Source: Halobacillus litoralis
Lineage (GTDB): Bacteria; Bacillota; Bacilli; Bacillales; Halobacillaceae
NCBI RefSeq assembly: GCF_004101865.1
Contig: NZ_CP026118.1
Location: 930,001-994,000 of the forward strand
DNA: 64,000 nt
Direction: 5' to 3'
Shown here: positions 27,070 through 37,482 of the stretch, piece after piece
How positions within the stretch are numbered: position 1 is the stretch's first letter
Layout: the number at the start of each line of letters is the position of its first letter
The notes under the pieces: model-generated
Databases searched by the model: none
Told to the model about the DNA's origin: nothing
The model's input: only the letters and a program-made list of their open reading frames with translations
Position numbers and translations under genes: made by a program

Positions 27070-27106
27070 CAAAAAAGAAAAGACCCTGCTTTGAAACAGG
27101 GCCTCT
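27070..27106 (-). terminator. Terminator after oppF
   Basis: On the minus strand GGCCCTGTTTCAAAGCAGGGTC is followed by a T-rich run. It ends the opp operon. Confidence 0.9.
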
Positions 27107-27119
27107 CTATGATCACGTA

Positions 27120-28058
27120 TTATTCACCTGTACCATGTTCTCTTTGATATTGTTCAAATTCTTTAGTTGTACAAAGAACGTGATGTCCTGGGCGCACTTC
27201 ACGGAATTCAGGCTCTTCACTCGTATCGTGCTGACTCGGGTCGTATGTGAAACGTTCACGGGAACGCTCATAATCCGGGTCAGGAAGAGGAATCGCAGAA
27301 AGCAACGATTGTGTGTATGGGTGGATTGGATGCTTGTACAGCTCTTCGGAATCCGCAAGCTCCACCATTTTACCGAAGTACATGACACCAATACGATCAC
27401 TGATGTATTTGACCATCGACAAATCGTGGGCGATGAACAAATAAGTGAGATTTTTTTCTTCTTGCAACTGTTTGAGCAAGTTGACAACCTGTGCCTGAAT
27501 CGATACGTCCAGCGCTGAAATCGGCTCATCAGCGATGATGAAGCTTGGATCTACCGCTAACGCACGTGCAATACCGATACGCTGACGCTGTCCGCCACTG
27601 AATTCGTGAGGATAACGGTTAGCGTGTTCTTTGTTTAAACCCACGGTTTCCAGTAATTCATGGACTTTAGCTTTACGAGCTTTTGCGTCCTTTGCCAAAC
27701 CATGAATATCCATACCTTCTGCAATGATATCTTCAACCTTCATACGAGGGTTCAAAGATGCATAGGGATCCTGGAAAATCATTTGCATTTCACGGTTGAA
27801 CTTTTTCAACTGATCACGGGTTTTCTTCCCATGGACATTGTCGCCTTCGAAGAAAACTTCCCCTTCTGTTGCATCATACAAACGGATGATCGTACGGCCT
27901 GTTGTCGACTTTCCACAACCGGACTCACCGACTAAACCGAACGTTTCTCCTTTGTATATATCGAAGTTCAAGCCATCTACCGCTTTCACGACACTATGCC
28001 GGCCTGTTTTGAAGTGCTGTTTTAAATTTTTGATTTCTAATAATTTTTCTTGACTCAT
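27120..28058 (-). CDS. oppF: Oligopeptide ABC transporter ATPase OppF
   Basis: The 312-residue ATPase has Walker A GESGCGKST near 44-52, the signature SGGQRQR near 153, and Walker B IIADEP near 173. The oligopeptide-transporter C-terminal domain follows, with a Cys-containing HHVLCTTKEF end that in relatives binds an iron-sulfur cluster, though only one such Cys is seen here. It overlaps oppD by four bases and is the last gene of the operon. Confidence 0.95.
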   Translation of the reverse strand: MSQEKLLEIKNLKQHFKTGRHSVVKAVDGLNFDIYKGETFGLVGESGCGKSTTGRTIIRLYDATEGEVFFEGDNVHGKKTRDQLKKFNREMQMIFQDPYASLNPRMKVEDIIAEGMDIHGLAKDAKARKAKVHELLETVGLNKEHANRYPHEFSGGQRQRIGIARALAVDPSFIIADEPISALDVSIQAQVVNLLKQLQEEKNLTYLFIAHDLSMVKYISDRIGVMYFGKMVELADSEELYKHPIHPYTQSLLSAIPLPDPDYERSRERFTYDPSQHDTSEEPEFREVRPGHHVLCTTKEFEQYQREHGTGE

Positions 28059-29113
28059 TTGTGATCACCTTCCGAACTGCTGGATGCATTCGCCATACCT
28101 TCTATACGCTTTTTGACAGACGCTGGAGGCTCGATGTCCGGTGCATTTTCATGAAGCAGCCAAGTAGCTGCGTAATGGGTGTCACTCACTTTGAACATCG
28201 GTGGTTCTTCTTCTAAATCGATTTTCATAGCATATTTATTACGAGCGGCGAAGGCGTCCCCTTTCGGCGGATTCAGCAAATCTGGTGGCGAACCTGGAAT
28301 CGCAAAAAGCTCTTCATCTGCACTATCTAAAGAAGGCATTGAGCCAAGCAGTCCCCATGTATAAGGGTGTTGAGGATTATAGAAAATATCATCAACGGTA
28401 CCGACTTCGACGATTTTACCCGCGTACATAACAGCTACTCGATCTGCTACGTTCGCAACCACACCAAGATCGTGTGTAATGAAAATCGTACCAGAATCCG
28501 TTTTCTTCTGAATATCTTTCATAAGCTCAAGAATTTGTGCTTGAATGGTAACATCCAAAGCTGTTGTCGGCTCATCGGCAATCAACAACTTCGGGTTACA
28601 AGCTAGGGCAATCGCAACGACAACACGCTGTCTCATGCCACCAGAGAATTGGTGTGGATATTGTTTGATTCGGTTTTCTGCATCTGGTATTCCAACAAGT
28701 TCTAAAAGCTCTAAAACACGTTTTTTCGCTTGTGTTTTACTCATTTTCTGGTGTTTGATCAAACCTTCCATGATCTGATTACCGACCTTCATCGTTGGAT
28801 TCAATGATGTCATCGGATCTTGGAAAATCATCGAAATTTCTTTACCGCGTATTTTTTGCATTTGTTTTTCAGTCATTTTTGCTAAATCGCGTCCTTCAAA
28901 AAGGATCTCTCCCTCTTTGATTCGACCCGGTGGCTTAGGAATCAATTGCATAAGAGCTTTCGTCGTTACAGATTTCCCGGAACCTGACTCTCCGACAATG
29001 GCAAGTGTTTCCCCTTTTTTCACATCGAAGTTGACCCCACGTACAGCTTTCACTTCACCGCCGTAGGTGTCAAAGGATACGTGCATATTTTTGACTTCAA
29101 GTAGTTTTTCCAT
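28055..29113 (-). CDS. oppD: Oligopeptide ABC transporter ATPase OppD
   Basis: The 352-residue ATPase carries Walker A GESGSGKSV near 40-48, the signature SGGMRQR and Walker B LLIADEPT. It forms the ATPase pair with OppF. ATG at 29113 is chosen; a GTG at 29122 is only three bases from the end of the AGGAGGTAG site. The typical oligopeptide-family C-terminal extension (about 265-352) is present, but the usual Cys ligands of its iron-sulfur motif are not visible. Confidence 0.94.
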   Translation of the reverse strand: MEKLLEVKNMHVSFDTYGGEVKAVRGVNFDVKKGETLAIVGESGSGKSVTTKALMQLIPKPPGRIKEGEILFEGRDLAKMTEKQMQKIRGKEISMIFQDPMTSLNPTMKVGNQIMEGLIKHQKMSKTQAKKRVLELLELVGIPDAENRIKQYPHQFSGGMRQRVVVAIALACNPKLLIADEPTTALDVTIQAQILELMKDIQKKTDSGTIFITHDLGVVANVADRVAVMYAGKIVEVGTVDDIFYNPQHPYTWGLLGSMPSLDSADEELFAIPGSPPDLLNPPKGDAFAARNKYAMKIDLEEEPPMFKVSDTHYAATWLLHENAPDIEPPASVKKRIEGMANASSSSEGDHK

Positions 29114-29129
29114 TGTGTACACCTACCTC

Positions 29130-30260
29130 CTATTCGCGCATCTTCGGATCGAATGCATCACGAAGACCATCAGCTAAGACATTAAAAGCAATCATGATTA
29201 GAGAGATTATAATTGCCGGGAATAACAAAATGTGTGGATAGATCTGCAGTGAATTAAATCCATCGTTAATCAACGTACCAAGTGATGCCAGTGGTGTCGG
29301 CAGACCTAAACCGATAAAGCTTAAGAAAGCTTCAAAGAAAATCGCAGAAGGTATAGAGAACATCGTATTAATGATGATCAAACCTAGGACGTTAGGAATC
29401 AAGTGTCTCCGTAAAATACGGTTATCCTTGGCACCTAATGTACGAGAAGCGAGGACGAACTCCTGGTTCTTCAGTTTCAACACTTGCCCCCTGACAATCC
29501 TGGCCATTCCAATCCAGCCGGCGATCGCTAACGCTATGGTAATCGAGAGTATGCCCGGCTCAAGGATCAGGATCATCAAGATAACGAGCACAAGGTTCGG
29601 AATACCGACAATGACTTCGATGATACGCTGCATGATGTTATCGACTCGTCCGCCATAGTAAGCAGAAATACCCCCGTAAGCGACACCGAACAACATATCA
29701 ATGGCTGCAGCTAAAACAGCAATGTAAAGAGAAACCCTTGTTCCCATCCAGGTACGTGTCCATAAATCACGCCCAAGTCCGTCTGTACCGAACCAGAAAT
29801 TCTCTTCCATATTTTTTGCTCCATAAGCATCATACGTAGCTTCTACTTTCGCCGGCTCCCCATTAGAACCGTCGTTCAAGACCTCTGTCTTAATGTACTC
29901 CTCTTGATTGTTGAAGCGCATCAAGGCATTCTGCTCTGCTTTTTCCAAAGAATCCGCCGTTTGTACGGAAGTCAAAGTTCCGTCCATTCCCAACCAGCTC
30001 AGAGCTTCTACTTTAGGTGGCATTTTTGCCCTGGACAAATCTTGTTCAAATTGGCCATATTCATTCATATACGGGCCGAAGGCCGCCATGACCACTAATA
30101 CAATCAATACAGCTAAGCCGATCATTGCTCCGACATTTTTACGAAGTCGGATGAAAGAGTCCTGCCAGAAGGAAAGACTCGGCCTCGCTATCTTTTCACT
30201 ATCATTGCTGCTCATGTCTACCGGTACGAATAAATCTTTCGATGGTTTATTGTTATCCAT
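29130..30260 (-). CDS. oppC: Oligopeptide ABC transporter permease OppC
   Basis: The 376-residue permease has six membrane helices and the cytoplasmic EAA-loop region (ASRTLGAKDNRILRRHLIPN). Between helix 1 (about 43-62) and helix 2 (about 180) lies a long extracytoplasmic insert (about 66-165) rich in Asp, Glu and Asn; similar inserts exist in some Bacillaceae OppC. AAGGAGAG precedes the ATG. Confidence 0.94.
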   Translation of the reverse strand: MDNNKPSKDLFVPVDMSSNDSEKIARPSLSFWQDSFIRLRKNVGAMIGLAVLIVLVVMAAFGPYMNEYGQFEQDLSRAKMPPKVEALSWLGMDGTLTSVQTADSLEKAEQNALMRFNNQEEYIKTEVLNDGSNGEPAKVEATYDAYGAKNMEENFWFGTDGLGRDLWTRTWMGTRVSLYIAVLAAAIDMLFGVAYGGISAYYGGRVDNIMQRIIEVIVGIPNLVLVILMILILEPGILSITIALAIAGWIGMARIVRGQVLKLKNQEFVLASRTLGAKDNRILRRHLIPNVLGLIIINTMFSIPSAIFFEAFLSFIGLGLPTPLASLGTLINDGFNSLQIYPHILLFPAIIISLIMIAFNVLADGLRDAFDPKMRE

Positions 30261-30266
30261 AAATGA

Positions 30267-31193
30267 TTACTCTCCTTCTGCCAGTCGAATTCTAGGATCA
30301 ATGACTCCATAAAGCAAATCAATGACCAGTACGATGAATATAAATAGGAAAGAAATCAATAATGTTGTACCCATAATGATTGGGAAGTCATTGACGTTAA
30401 TTGCTTTAACGAACTGTTCACCAATTCCAGGCACAGCAAAAATGTTTTCAATTACTAAAGTACCTGTCATTAGACCTATTGCTAAGGGTCCTAAGACTGT
30501 AATCAATGGAATCAAAGCGTTACGTAAACCGTGCTTGAAGACAACACCGAATTTGTTGACCCCTTTCGCTCGGGCCGTCACGATGTAATCGGATCCCATA
30601 ACTTCCAACATTTCGGTTCTCATAAAGCGGGCTGCAATTGCAAGTGGGAAGATCGCCAACGAAACAGTTGGTAATACCGTATACTCCCAACCTTCCCACA
30701 AGGCAACTGGGAACCAGCCTAACTTCACACCAATGTAGAATTGGAGTAAACCTGCAAATACGAAAGAAGGGATTGATTGTCCCAATACCGCTAGAAATGT
30801 CGATGTATAATCCAATGGTCCATTATGATATATCGCAGAAACCAATCCTAACAGCATTCCGAGTATCGTCCCGATTACCATTGCCTGAATTCCAAGCTGC
30901 ATAGATGGACCGATACGCCCCATAATGATATCCGTAACTTCACGGTTGTCGAATTGGAACGAGATACCTAAATCACCTTGAGTCAGGTTGACCATATAAT
31001 TAAAATATTGCACAGGAACCGGATCATCCAACCCATATTTCTCTAAAACAACCGCCTGCTGTTCTTCTGATAATTTATCTGCAGCACTTAGGGGAGTACC
31101 TGGTAAAAACTTCATCAAGAAGAAAGTAGCGGTAGCGATCACAACCATCGTTATAACCATATAAACTAGTCGTTGAAGTATATAACGTGTCAC
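30267..31193 (-). CDS. oppB: Oligopeptide ABC transporter permease OppB
   Basis: The 308-residue permease has the OppB layout: an N-terminal helix, a periplasmic loop (AADKLSEEQQAVVLEKYGLDDPVP), five more helices, and the EAA loop YIVTARAKGVNKFGVVFKHGLRNA near 214-237. It starts with GTG, seven bases after GGAGG. A stem-loop in the 180-base gap to oppA probably lowers its expression relative to the binding protein. Confidence 0.94.
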   Translation of the reverse strand: MTRYILQRLVYMVITMVVIATATFFLMKFLPGTPLSAADKLSEEQQAVVLEKYGLDDPVPVQYFNYMVNLTQGDLGISFQFDNREVTDIIMGRIGPSMQLGIQAMVIGTILGMLLGLVSAIYHNGPLDYTSTFLAVLGQSIPSFVFAGLLQFYIGVKLGWFPVALWEGWEYTVLPTVSLAIFPLAIAARFMRTEMLEVMGSDYIVTARAKGVNKFGVVFKHGLRNALIPLITVLGPLAIGLMTGTLVIENIFAVPGIGEQFVKAINVNDFPIIMGTTLLISFLFIFIVLVIDLLYGVIDPRIRLAEGE

Positions 31194-31288
31194 ACTAACA
31201 CCTCCGTTTGTATAAACCCTATATCACTATACATTGTTGAAATTGACAGAAATTTTTATATAATTAGAATATTTTGATTGCAGGGAAA

Positions 31289-31330
31289 AAGAGAGCATAC
31301 GCCAACACGTTGGACATATACTCTCTTCCC
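31289..31330 (-). terminator. Stem-loop between oppA and oppB
   Basis: Outer arms AAGAGAG/CTCTCTT and inner arms CCAAC/GTTGG form an interrupted hairpin with no long T-run. It is likely a partial terminator or 3' end stabiliser that gives more oppA than oppB mRNA. Confidence 0.6.
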
Positions 31331-31371
31331 TATAAAGCAAGCCTATATGTGGTTGGAATTGGTTAGTTCAA

Positions 31372-33063
31372 TTATTTACCTTCAATATAAGCATGTTTGT
31401 AAGTGTAGTCAGGTCCCATCGGGTTGACGATTACACCTTTAAGATATGGCTTCCAAAGCTGAGCAGTAGCACGCTGATAAAGAGGTGCTAGAACAGCATC
31501 ATCTTGAATCAACATTTTCTCTGCTTCAAGGAACAATTCGAAACGCTCAACCGGCTCTTGAGCAAGCTCAGTATTCGCTTTTTGAATCATGCTGTCATAC
31601 TCTTCACTAGAGTAGCCAGTCTTGTTATTTCCCCCATCTGTAACCCACATGTTCAAGAACGTGTTCGGGTCGATGTAGTCAGGACCCCAGCCAGAGTTTT
31701 GAAGCTCATATTCCATGTTAGTGTCACGGTCCAGACGCTCCTGGAAAGGTACAGATTGAACGTTTACAGTCAAACCTTCAAGCTGCTGTAATTGGTCTTT
31801 GATATAAGCATCAAGGTTCTGAGCAACTTCACTGTCTCCACCAAGGTAGTTCAGTTCAGCTTCTTCAATACCAAGTTCTTCTTTAGCAGTAGACCAAAGG
31901 TTTTGTGCTTCTTCTAGATTGTACTCGACAAGATCGCCATTCAGTTCACGGAAATCTTCCCCGCTTTCAGGGTGAGTAACAAAGTTTTGCGGGATATCAC
32001 CGACAGCAGGAAGAGAACCGTTATTCAAAATAACGTCTACCATGCTCTGACGATCAATCACCATTTGAATTGCTTTACGAGCGTTTACGTTAGACAGGAT
32101 TTCATTTTCCTGATTCATCTTAATATAGAACAATGTTGGTTCTTCATTGATTTGGAACTCTTCAGATGTACGATATTGGTCTACGAATTCAGAAGAAAGA
32201 CCAACACGGTCGATTTCACCAGTGTCATATAGATTTACACCTGTAGCTGTGTCTTTAACGACTTTAACGTTAATTTGCTGAAGTTGTACATTCTCTGCAT
32301 CCCAGTAATCTTCGTTCTTTTCGACTGTCCATCCTTCACCGTGGTTCCACTCAGTCATTACGAATGGTCCATTAGAGAGTAGTGTGTCAGCTTCTAGAGC
32401 ATACTGATCGCCTTGCTCTTCAACGAAAGCCTGGTTCAATGGTAGGAATGTACCGAATGTAGTCAGTGATTCGAAGTATGGTACTGGTTTTTCAAGTGTA
32501 ACTTCTAATGTATAATCGTCTGCTGCAGTTACACCCAGCTCTTCTACTGGAGTTTCACCCTCTGCGATGGAAGCAGCATTTTTGATGACGCCGCCCATCA
32601 TGTAAGGGCCGTACTCAGATCCAGTGTCCGGGTTAACCGCACGCTGCCAAGCATAAACGAAGTCGTTTGCTGTAACAGGGTCGCCATTTGACCAAACAGC
32701 GTCTTCACGAAGGTTGAAAGTCCAAGTTAGACCGTCTTCACTTACTTCGTGGTCCTTTGCAATTCCTGGTTCAGGTTGTCCTTTTTCACCTAGACGATAA
32801 AGACCGTCCATTGTCGAACCTAACCATTGGAATGCAACAGCATCCGTTGCCATTGATGCATCCATTGTTGGGATTTCTGCACCATCGATAAGATTAAGTA
32901 CTTGTTCGCTGTCCCCTGAAGCTTCGCCTTCTGTGTCTGATGTGTCCTCTGAGTCAGCATCATCTGTGGAATTAGATGTATCGTCTGATCCACCAGAACA
33001 TGCTACGAGGAACATGCTGAGTACTAGTGCAAGTACCAGCAGTAACCAATTTGTCTTTTTCAT
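31372..33063 (-). CDS. oppA: Oligopeptide-binding lipoprotein OppA
   Basis: The 563-residue solute-binding protein (SBP family 5) carries a lipoprotein signal with lipobox LVAC (Cys about 22). A Ser/Asp/Glu-rich acidic linker (about 25-55) follows, then the binding domain with DGLYRLGEKGQPEPGIAKD and WTFNLREDAVWSNGDPVTANDFVYAW. It delivers peptides to OppBCDF and in Bacillus also imports signalling peptides for competence and sporulation. The ATG at 33063 follows GGGGAGG; the longer reading to 33120 lacks a site. The acidic linker fits a halophilic exported protein. Confidence 0.95.
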   Translation of the reverse strand: MKKTNWLLLVLALVLSMFLVACSGGSDDTSNSTDDADSEDTSDTEGEASGDSEQVLNLIDGAEIPTMDASMATDAVAFQWLGSTMDGLYRLGEKGQPEPGIAKDHEVSEDGLTWTFNLREDAVWSNGDPVTANDFVYAWQRAVNPDTGSEYGPYMMGGVIKNAASIAEGETPVEELGVTAADDYTLEVTLEKPVPYFESLTTFGTFLPLNQAFVEEQGDQYALEADTLLSNGPFVMTEWNHGEGWTVEKNEDYWDAENVQLQQINVKVVKDTATGVNLYDTGEIDRVGLSSEFVDQYRTSEEFQINEEPTLFYIKMNQENEILSNVNARKAIQMVIDRQSMVDVILNNGSLPAVGDIPQNFVTHPESGEDFRELNGDLVEYNLEEAQNLWSTAKEELGIEEAELNYLGGDSEVAQNLDAYIKDQLQQLEGLTVNVQSVPFQERLDRDTNMEYELQNSGWGPDYIDPNTFLNMWVTDGGNNKTGYSSEEYDSMIQKANTELAQEPVERFELFLEAEKMLIQDDAVLAPLYQRATAQLWKPYLKGVIVNPMGPDYTYKHAYIEGK

Positions 33064-33376
33064 GTAGAAAATGACCTCCCCTAATAATTTTCTAAAAATT
33101 TGGTGTGGCACTTTGTCCACATATCGAATTATACAAGTTTTCTAACTATTTTGCATTACCTTTTTTTCTGAATAATTTCAGGATTCCCATCATTATTACG
33201 TTTCAGTAACATAAAATGTGACTATTTACCTAGTTTATTTTACAAATTTACAGTTTGAATTTTATTAATTATAAGCGTTTATGCATAAAAATGACTTGGT
33301 ATTTTCAAAGAATGTTATTTATCGCGTTTATCCGTTAAAGTGTTTGCATAGGCTATTCAATATTTTTTCAATCTTG

Positions 33377-33391
33377 AATTTTCAGTTTATT
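33377..33391. promoter_or_regulatory. Weak CodY-box-like site between oppA and the DUF3899 gene
   Basis: AATTTTCAGTTTATT matches the CodY consensus at 12 of 15 positions. CodY controls opp in several Bacilli. The site lies 310 bases from the oppA start, so the link is uncertain. The rest of 33064-33467 is AT-rich with no recognised element besides the promoter below. Confidence 0.3.
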
Positions 33392-33426
33392 TGATTGTGT
33401 TAACAATTCCTCGGATGCTCAAGACA

Positions 33427-33435
33427 TGCTATAAT
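33427..33435 (+). promoter_or_regulatory. Extended -10 promoter for the DUF3899 gene
   Basis: TGCTATAAT matches the extended -10 consensus exactly, 32 bases before the gene start. Confidence 0.5.
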
Positions 33436-33467
33436 ATATACAGTTTTTGACGAAAGGTGGAAATGGT

Positions 33468-33842
33468 TTGAGCATCATGAGAAACAAATGGGTAATGATT
33501 CTTATCAACATAGCTGTCGTAACGCTGCTATTTGCTGTTTTGGCACCTGTTTACGATTTGTTTCATTACATAAATCAATTATTTTACGTTGCGTACTTCT
33601 ATTTATTTTTCGGTATTATCATGTGGGTCGTCCGCGGAGGATTTTTCGACGGGATTACATACGGATTTCGGAGATTTACAAACCAGATGTCCAAACAGAA
33701 GGATTATCTGGATGACTGGAAGGAGAAGCCGCTGCCATCCAAGAACATATCAAGCTCAGTCCCCAAGTTCTTTTTATTTCATGGGATGGTGTTAAGTATT
33801 GGTTTACTGGTCTTACTACTGCTCTATTACTTACTCAAATAA
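33468..33842 (+). CDS. DUF3899 membrane protein (124 aa)
   Basis: The protein has three membrane helices (about residues 7-27, 34-56 and 102-122) with the conserved GGFFDGITYGFRRF motif between helices 2 and 3, typical of DUF3899. Function is unknown. The start is a TTG at 33468, seven bases after AAAGGTGG; the ATG three codons later is too far from this site. It precedes the trpS T-box region. Confidence 0.82.
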   Translation: MSIMRNKWVMILINIAVVTLLFAVLAPVYDLFHYINQLFYVAYFYLFFGIIMWVVRGGFFDGITYGFRRFTNQMSKQKDYLDDWKEKPLPSKNISSSVPKFFLFHGMVLSIGLLVLLLLYYLLK

Positions 33843-33899
33843 CTTGCAAGTAAAATAAGAATACTTTATAATACAAAATTACTACTATTGAACGAAAGG

Positions 33900-35147
<1,248 letters not shown>

Positions 35148-35204
35148 CTGGTCAGAACAAACGCGAAAGAACTGTTTGACCGTTATTTAACACTCCCAGA
35201 CAAT

Positions 35205-35248
35205 GAAAAAGCCAGAATTGAGATTCACTCCTCAATTCTGGCTTTTCA
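35205..35248. terminator. Bidirectional terminator between trpS and yjbA
   Basis: A 17-bp stem AAAAGCCAGAATTGAG/CTCAATTCTGGCTTTT with T-runs on both sides. Confidence 0.92.
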
Positions 35249-35993
35249 TATGTTCTGAGACACGCTCATTCTCTCCGTGCCAAATCGTCTCAAAGAATGG
35301 CTGCCCTTTCACCATTTTCTTGCATAATTCCTCGTGCATTTTAGACCAACCATGACATGTTCCTTCATATAAACGATCCCATGCTTCTCCATTTGAAAAT
35401 TGCTTGATATTCGAATATTGCCCTGGATCCCATTCTGTTAACCAGTAACGAATTTCCTCTGGATGGTCGGAATGCTTCAATTGATCGAGCACCATCATTA
35501 ACAGCTGCTTCAATTGTCTTTCTCTTCGCGTCAATCCAGACATTTTATCAGGTTCAAGCGAAAGGATATGGTGTTCTTTTGTAACACTTTCTTCTATTAA
35601 ATAGATTTCTGGCTGCTTACCTTGAACCATTTCATATACTAACCGTTCCTGTCTTGGTATCAGGCGGCTTTTCTTAACCGGAAGTGTGTAACCGATAGTA
35701 TCAAATACGATGACATCTTTTCCATCAGTGACAACTGCTGCGTATTCAACAGTGTGACGCTCCTGGTTTTTCTTTATATACGTTTTTCGATGTATGTCCT
35801 GGAGTAATGATGCCGGCAGATCCTGCAAATCATTTTCAATAAAATTAAACATTTCTTCACTCACTAGAATTAAAGGGATTTGATCAACCAACTCAATGCC
35901 ATCCTCTTTGCGCCATTCATGAAAACGACACACGTTATACCCATTCTCTTCACCTTCAAACCAGTTCACCCACAGATCATGCATGTATAACAT
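35232..35993 (-). CDS. yjbA: UPF0736/DUF3603 protein YjbA
   Basis: The 253-residue protein matches the DUF3603 family (YjbA), confined to Bacilli and of unknown function. It starts MLYMHDLWVNWFEGEENGYNVC and has TLPVKKSRLIPRQERLVYEM in the middle and the WYxTEWxP-like RYWLTEWDPGQY near 190. It is soluble, without signal peptide. It is convergent with trpS, as in B. subtilis. Confidence 0.92.
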   Translation of the reverse strand: MLYMHDLWVNWFEGEENGYNVCRFHEWRKEDGIELVDQIPLILVSEEMFNFIENDLQDLPASLLQDIHRKTYIKKNQERHTVEYAAVVTDGKDVIVFDTIGYTLPVKKSRLIPRQERLVYEMVQGKQPEIYLIEESVTKEHHILSLEPDKMSGLTRRERQLKQLLMMVLDQLKHSDHPEEIRYWLTEWDPGQYSNIKQFSNGEAWDRLYEGTCHGWSKMHEELCKKMVKGQPFFETIWHGENERVSEHMKSQN

Positions 35994-36082
35994 TTCGGAC
36001 CCTCACTTTCACTCGTGATCTCTTTTGGTTACATTATGACCATTACTGGCTTTTTTATTCTTTCAATCCATAATTTAGAAAA

Positions 36083-36283
36083 TTAATCTTCCATGAGAAT
36101 CAAAGCAATTGTAATCATCAAAATACCTGTTGGAAATAAGTAGCACTCTAACCTTGTCCTAATAAAAATCATAAATTCTATCCACGTTAGCCCAGCAGGG
36201 ACAAGATTCAAGTAAGTAATCGTCACCGTTCCCCCTGCGACAGCGAATCCGAACCCTGTCAAAAGCAGCAGCCAATACCGCAT
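36083..36283 (-). CDS. Small membrane protein (66 aa)
   Basis: The product has two hydrophobic helices (about 3-23 and 45-63) joined by a short polar loop with two Arg and a Cys. Function is unknown. The start at 36283 lies eight bases after AAGGGG; ATG at 36289 is too close to that site. It is transcribed toward yjbA, divergent from the LCP gene. Confidence 0.65.
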   Translation of the reverse strand: MRYWLLLLTGFGFAVAGGTVTITYLNLVPAGLTWIEFMIFIRTRLECYLFPTGILMITIALILMED

Positions 36284-36437
36284 AAGCATATCCCCTTCGG
36301 CTTGTCCTCCTATTGTTATCTTATGAAACTGCACGCTTGGACATGCGGCGAATTGCCTTTAAATCCTACTCTTTACTTCCTTTCCAAATACAGGTACATT
36401 AAATAAAGTACAAGCTTTATCATTGAAAGGATGATGA

Positions 36438-37439
36438 TTGTTGTCCCAAAAACGTTCTGTACGTAAACTGCAGAAAAAGCGCAGAAAACGTAAGGTATTT
36501 ATCGCACTTTATTGCTTATTTTTTCTAATAGTCCTCGGATATGCTGGATATGAATATTTACTTGGTAAACATCAAGCTATGAATAACCAGGCTTCGGCAG
36601 AAGAAAGCGGCTCTTCCATCGAAGCCTCCGCGAGTCCTTACAAAGATTCCTTCCAAGGAAAGGACAATGGAGACAGCAGAATGATGGTGTTATTACTGGG
36701 CATCGACCAAAGAGGAACAGAGCTTGCCAGGACCGACACTATCATGCTTGCCGAGTACGACCCTGAATCCGAAAGCACGAAAATCGCTTCTCTAATGAGA
36801 GATACCTATGTAAACATTCCGGACCATGGCTATAACAAATTAAATGCTGCGTTCGCCCTTGGAGGTCCTGAACTCCTGCGAGAAACAATTGCTGAGAATT
36901 TCGGAATTGAAGCAGAGTACTATTCAATTATCGATTTTAAAGGTTTTACACATATTATCGACACCCTCTCTCCTGATGGGATAGAAATGAATATTGAAAA
37001 GGATATGCACTACGTATCCGGTGGGGGAGACACTAACATCGATCTGAAGGAAGGAAATCATACACTGGACGGTGAGGAGTTACTTGGTTATGTGCGTTTT
37101 CGCGGGGACGCTCGCGGCGACTTCGCTCGTGTGGAACGCCAGCAAAAAGTGATCGACATTTTGAAAGATGAACTCGTCTCATTCCAAGGTGTCTTGAAAG
37201 CACCGCGTTTGATCGGCACATTACAACCATATATTGATACCAACATTGGTGGAAGCAAAATTCTACAGTTAGGGAAAGACCTCCTCATGAATCCTATGGA
37301 AGATGTTGATATGTTGAGTATACCTACCACGGATAACGTGTGGGACGAAAGAAAAGCTTACCCGATCGGTCTTGTTCTCAACCATGATGAAGAACAAACA
37401 AGAAATACTTTACAACTGTTTTTTGGTAACGAAGAATAA
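36438..37439 (+). CDS. LytR-CpsA-Psr (LCP) family cell wall enzyme
   Basis: The 333-residue protein has a basic cytoplasmic start, one membrane helix (about 19-40) and an extracellular LCP domain. Residues that bind the pyrophosphate of polyprenyl substrates are in place: SLMRDTYVNIP (about 116-126), NAAFALGGP, and YVRFRGDARGDFARVERQQ near 217. LCP enzymes attach teichoic acids or other glycopolymers to peptidoglycan. B. subtilis has three (TagT, TagU, TagV) and I cannot say which this matches. The start is a TTG seven bases after AAAGG. Confidence 0.92.
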   Translation: MLSQKRSVRKLQKKRRKRKVFIALYCLFFLIVLGYAGYEYLLGKHQAMNNQASAEESGSSIEASASPYKDSFQGKDNGDSRMMVLLLGIDQRGTELARTDTIMLAEYDPESESTKIASLMRDTYVNIPDHGYNKLNAAFALGGPELLRETIAENFGIEAEYYSIIDFKGFTHIIDTLSPDGIEMNIEKDMHYVSGGGDTNIDLKEGNHTLDGEELLGYVRFRGDARGDFARVERQQKVIDILKDELVSFQGVLKAPRLIGTLQPYIDTNIGGSKILQLGKDLLMNPMEDVDMLSIPTTDNVWDERKAYPIGLVLNHDEEQTRNTLQLFFGNEE

Positions 37440-37482
37440 AAAATCCCCCGATGACCAAAGTGGCCATCGGGGGATTCGTTTT
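37438..37482. terminator. Bidirectional terminator between the LCP gene and fabF
   Basis: Stem AATCCCCCGATG/CATCGGGGGATT with A- and T-runs at either end. Confidence 0.9.
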
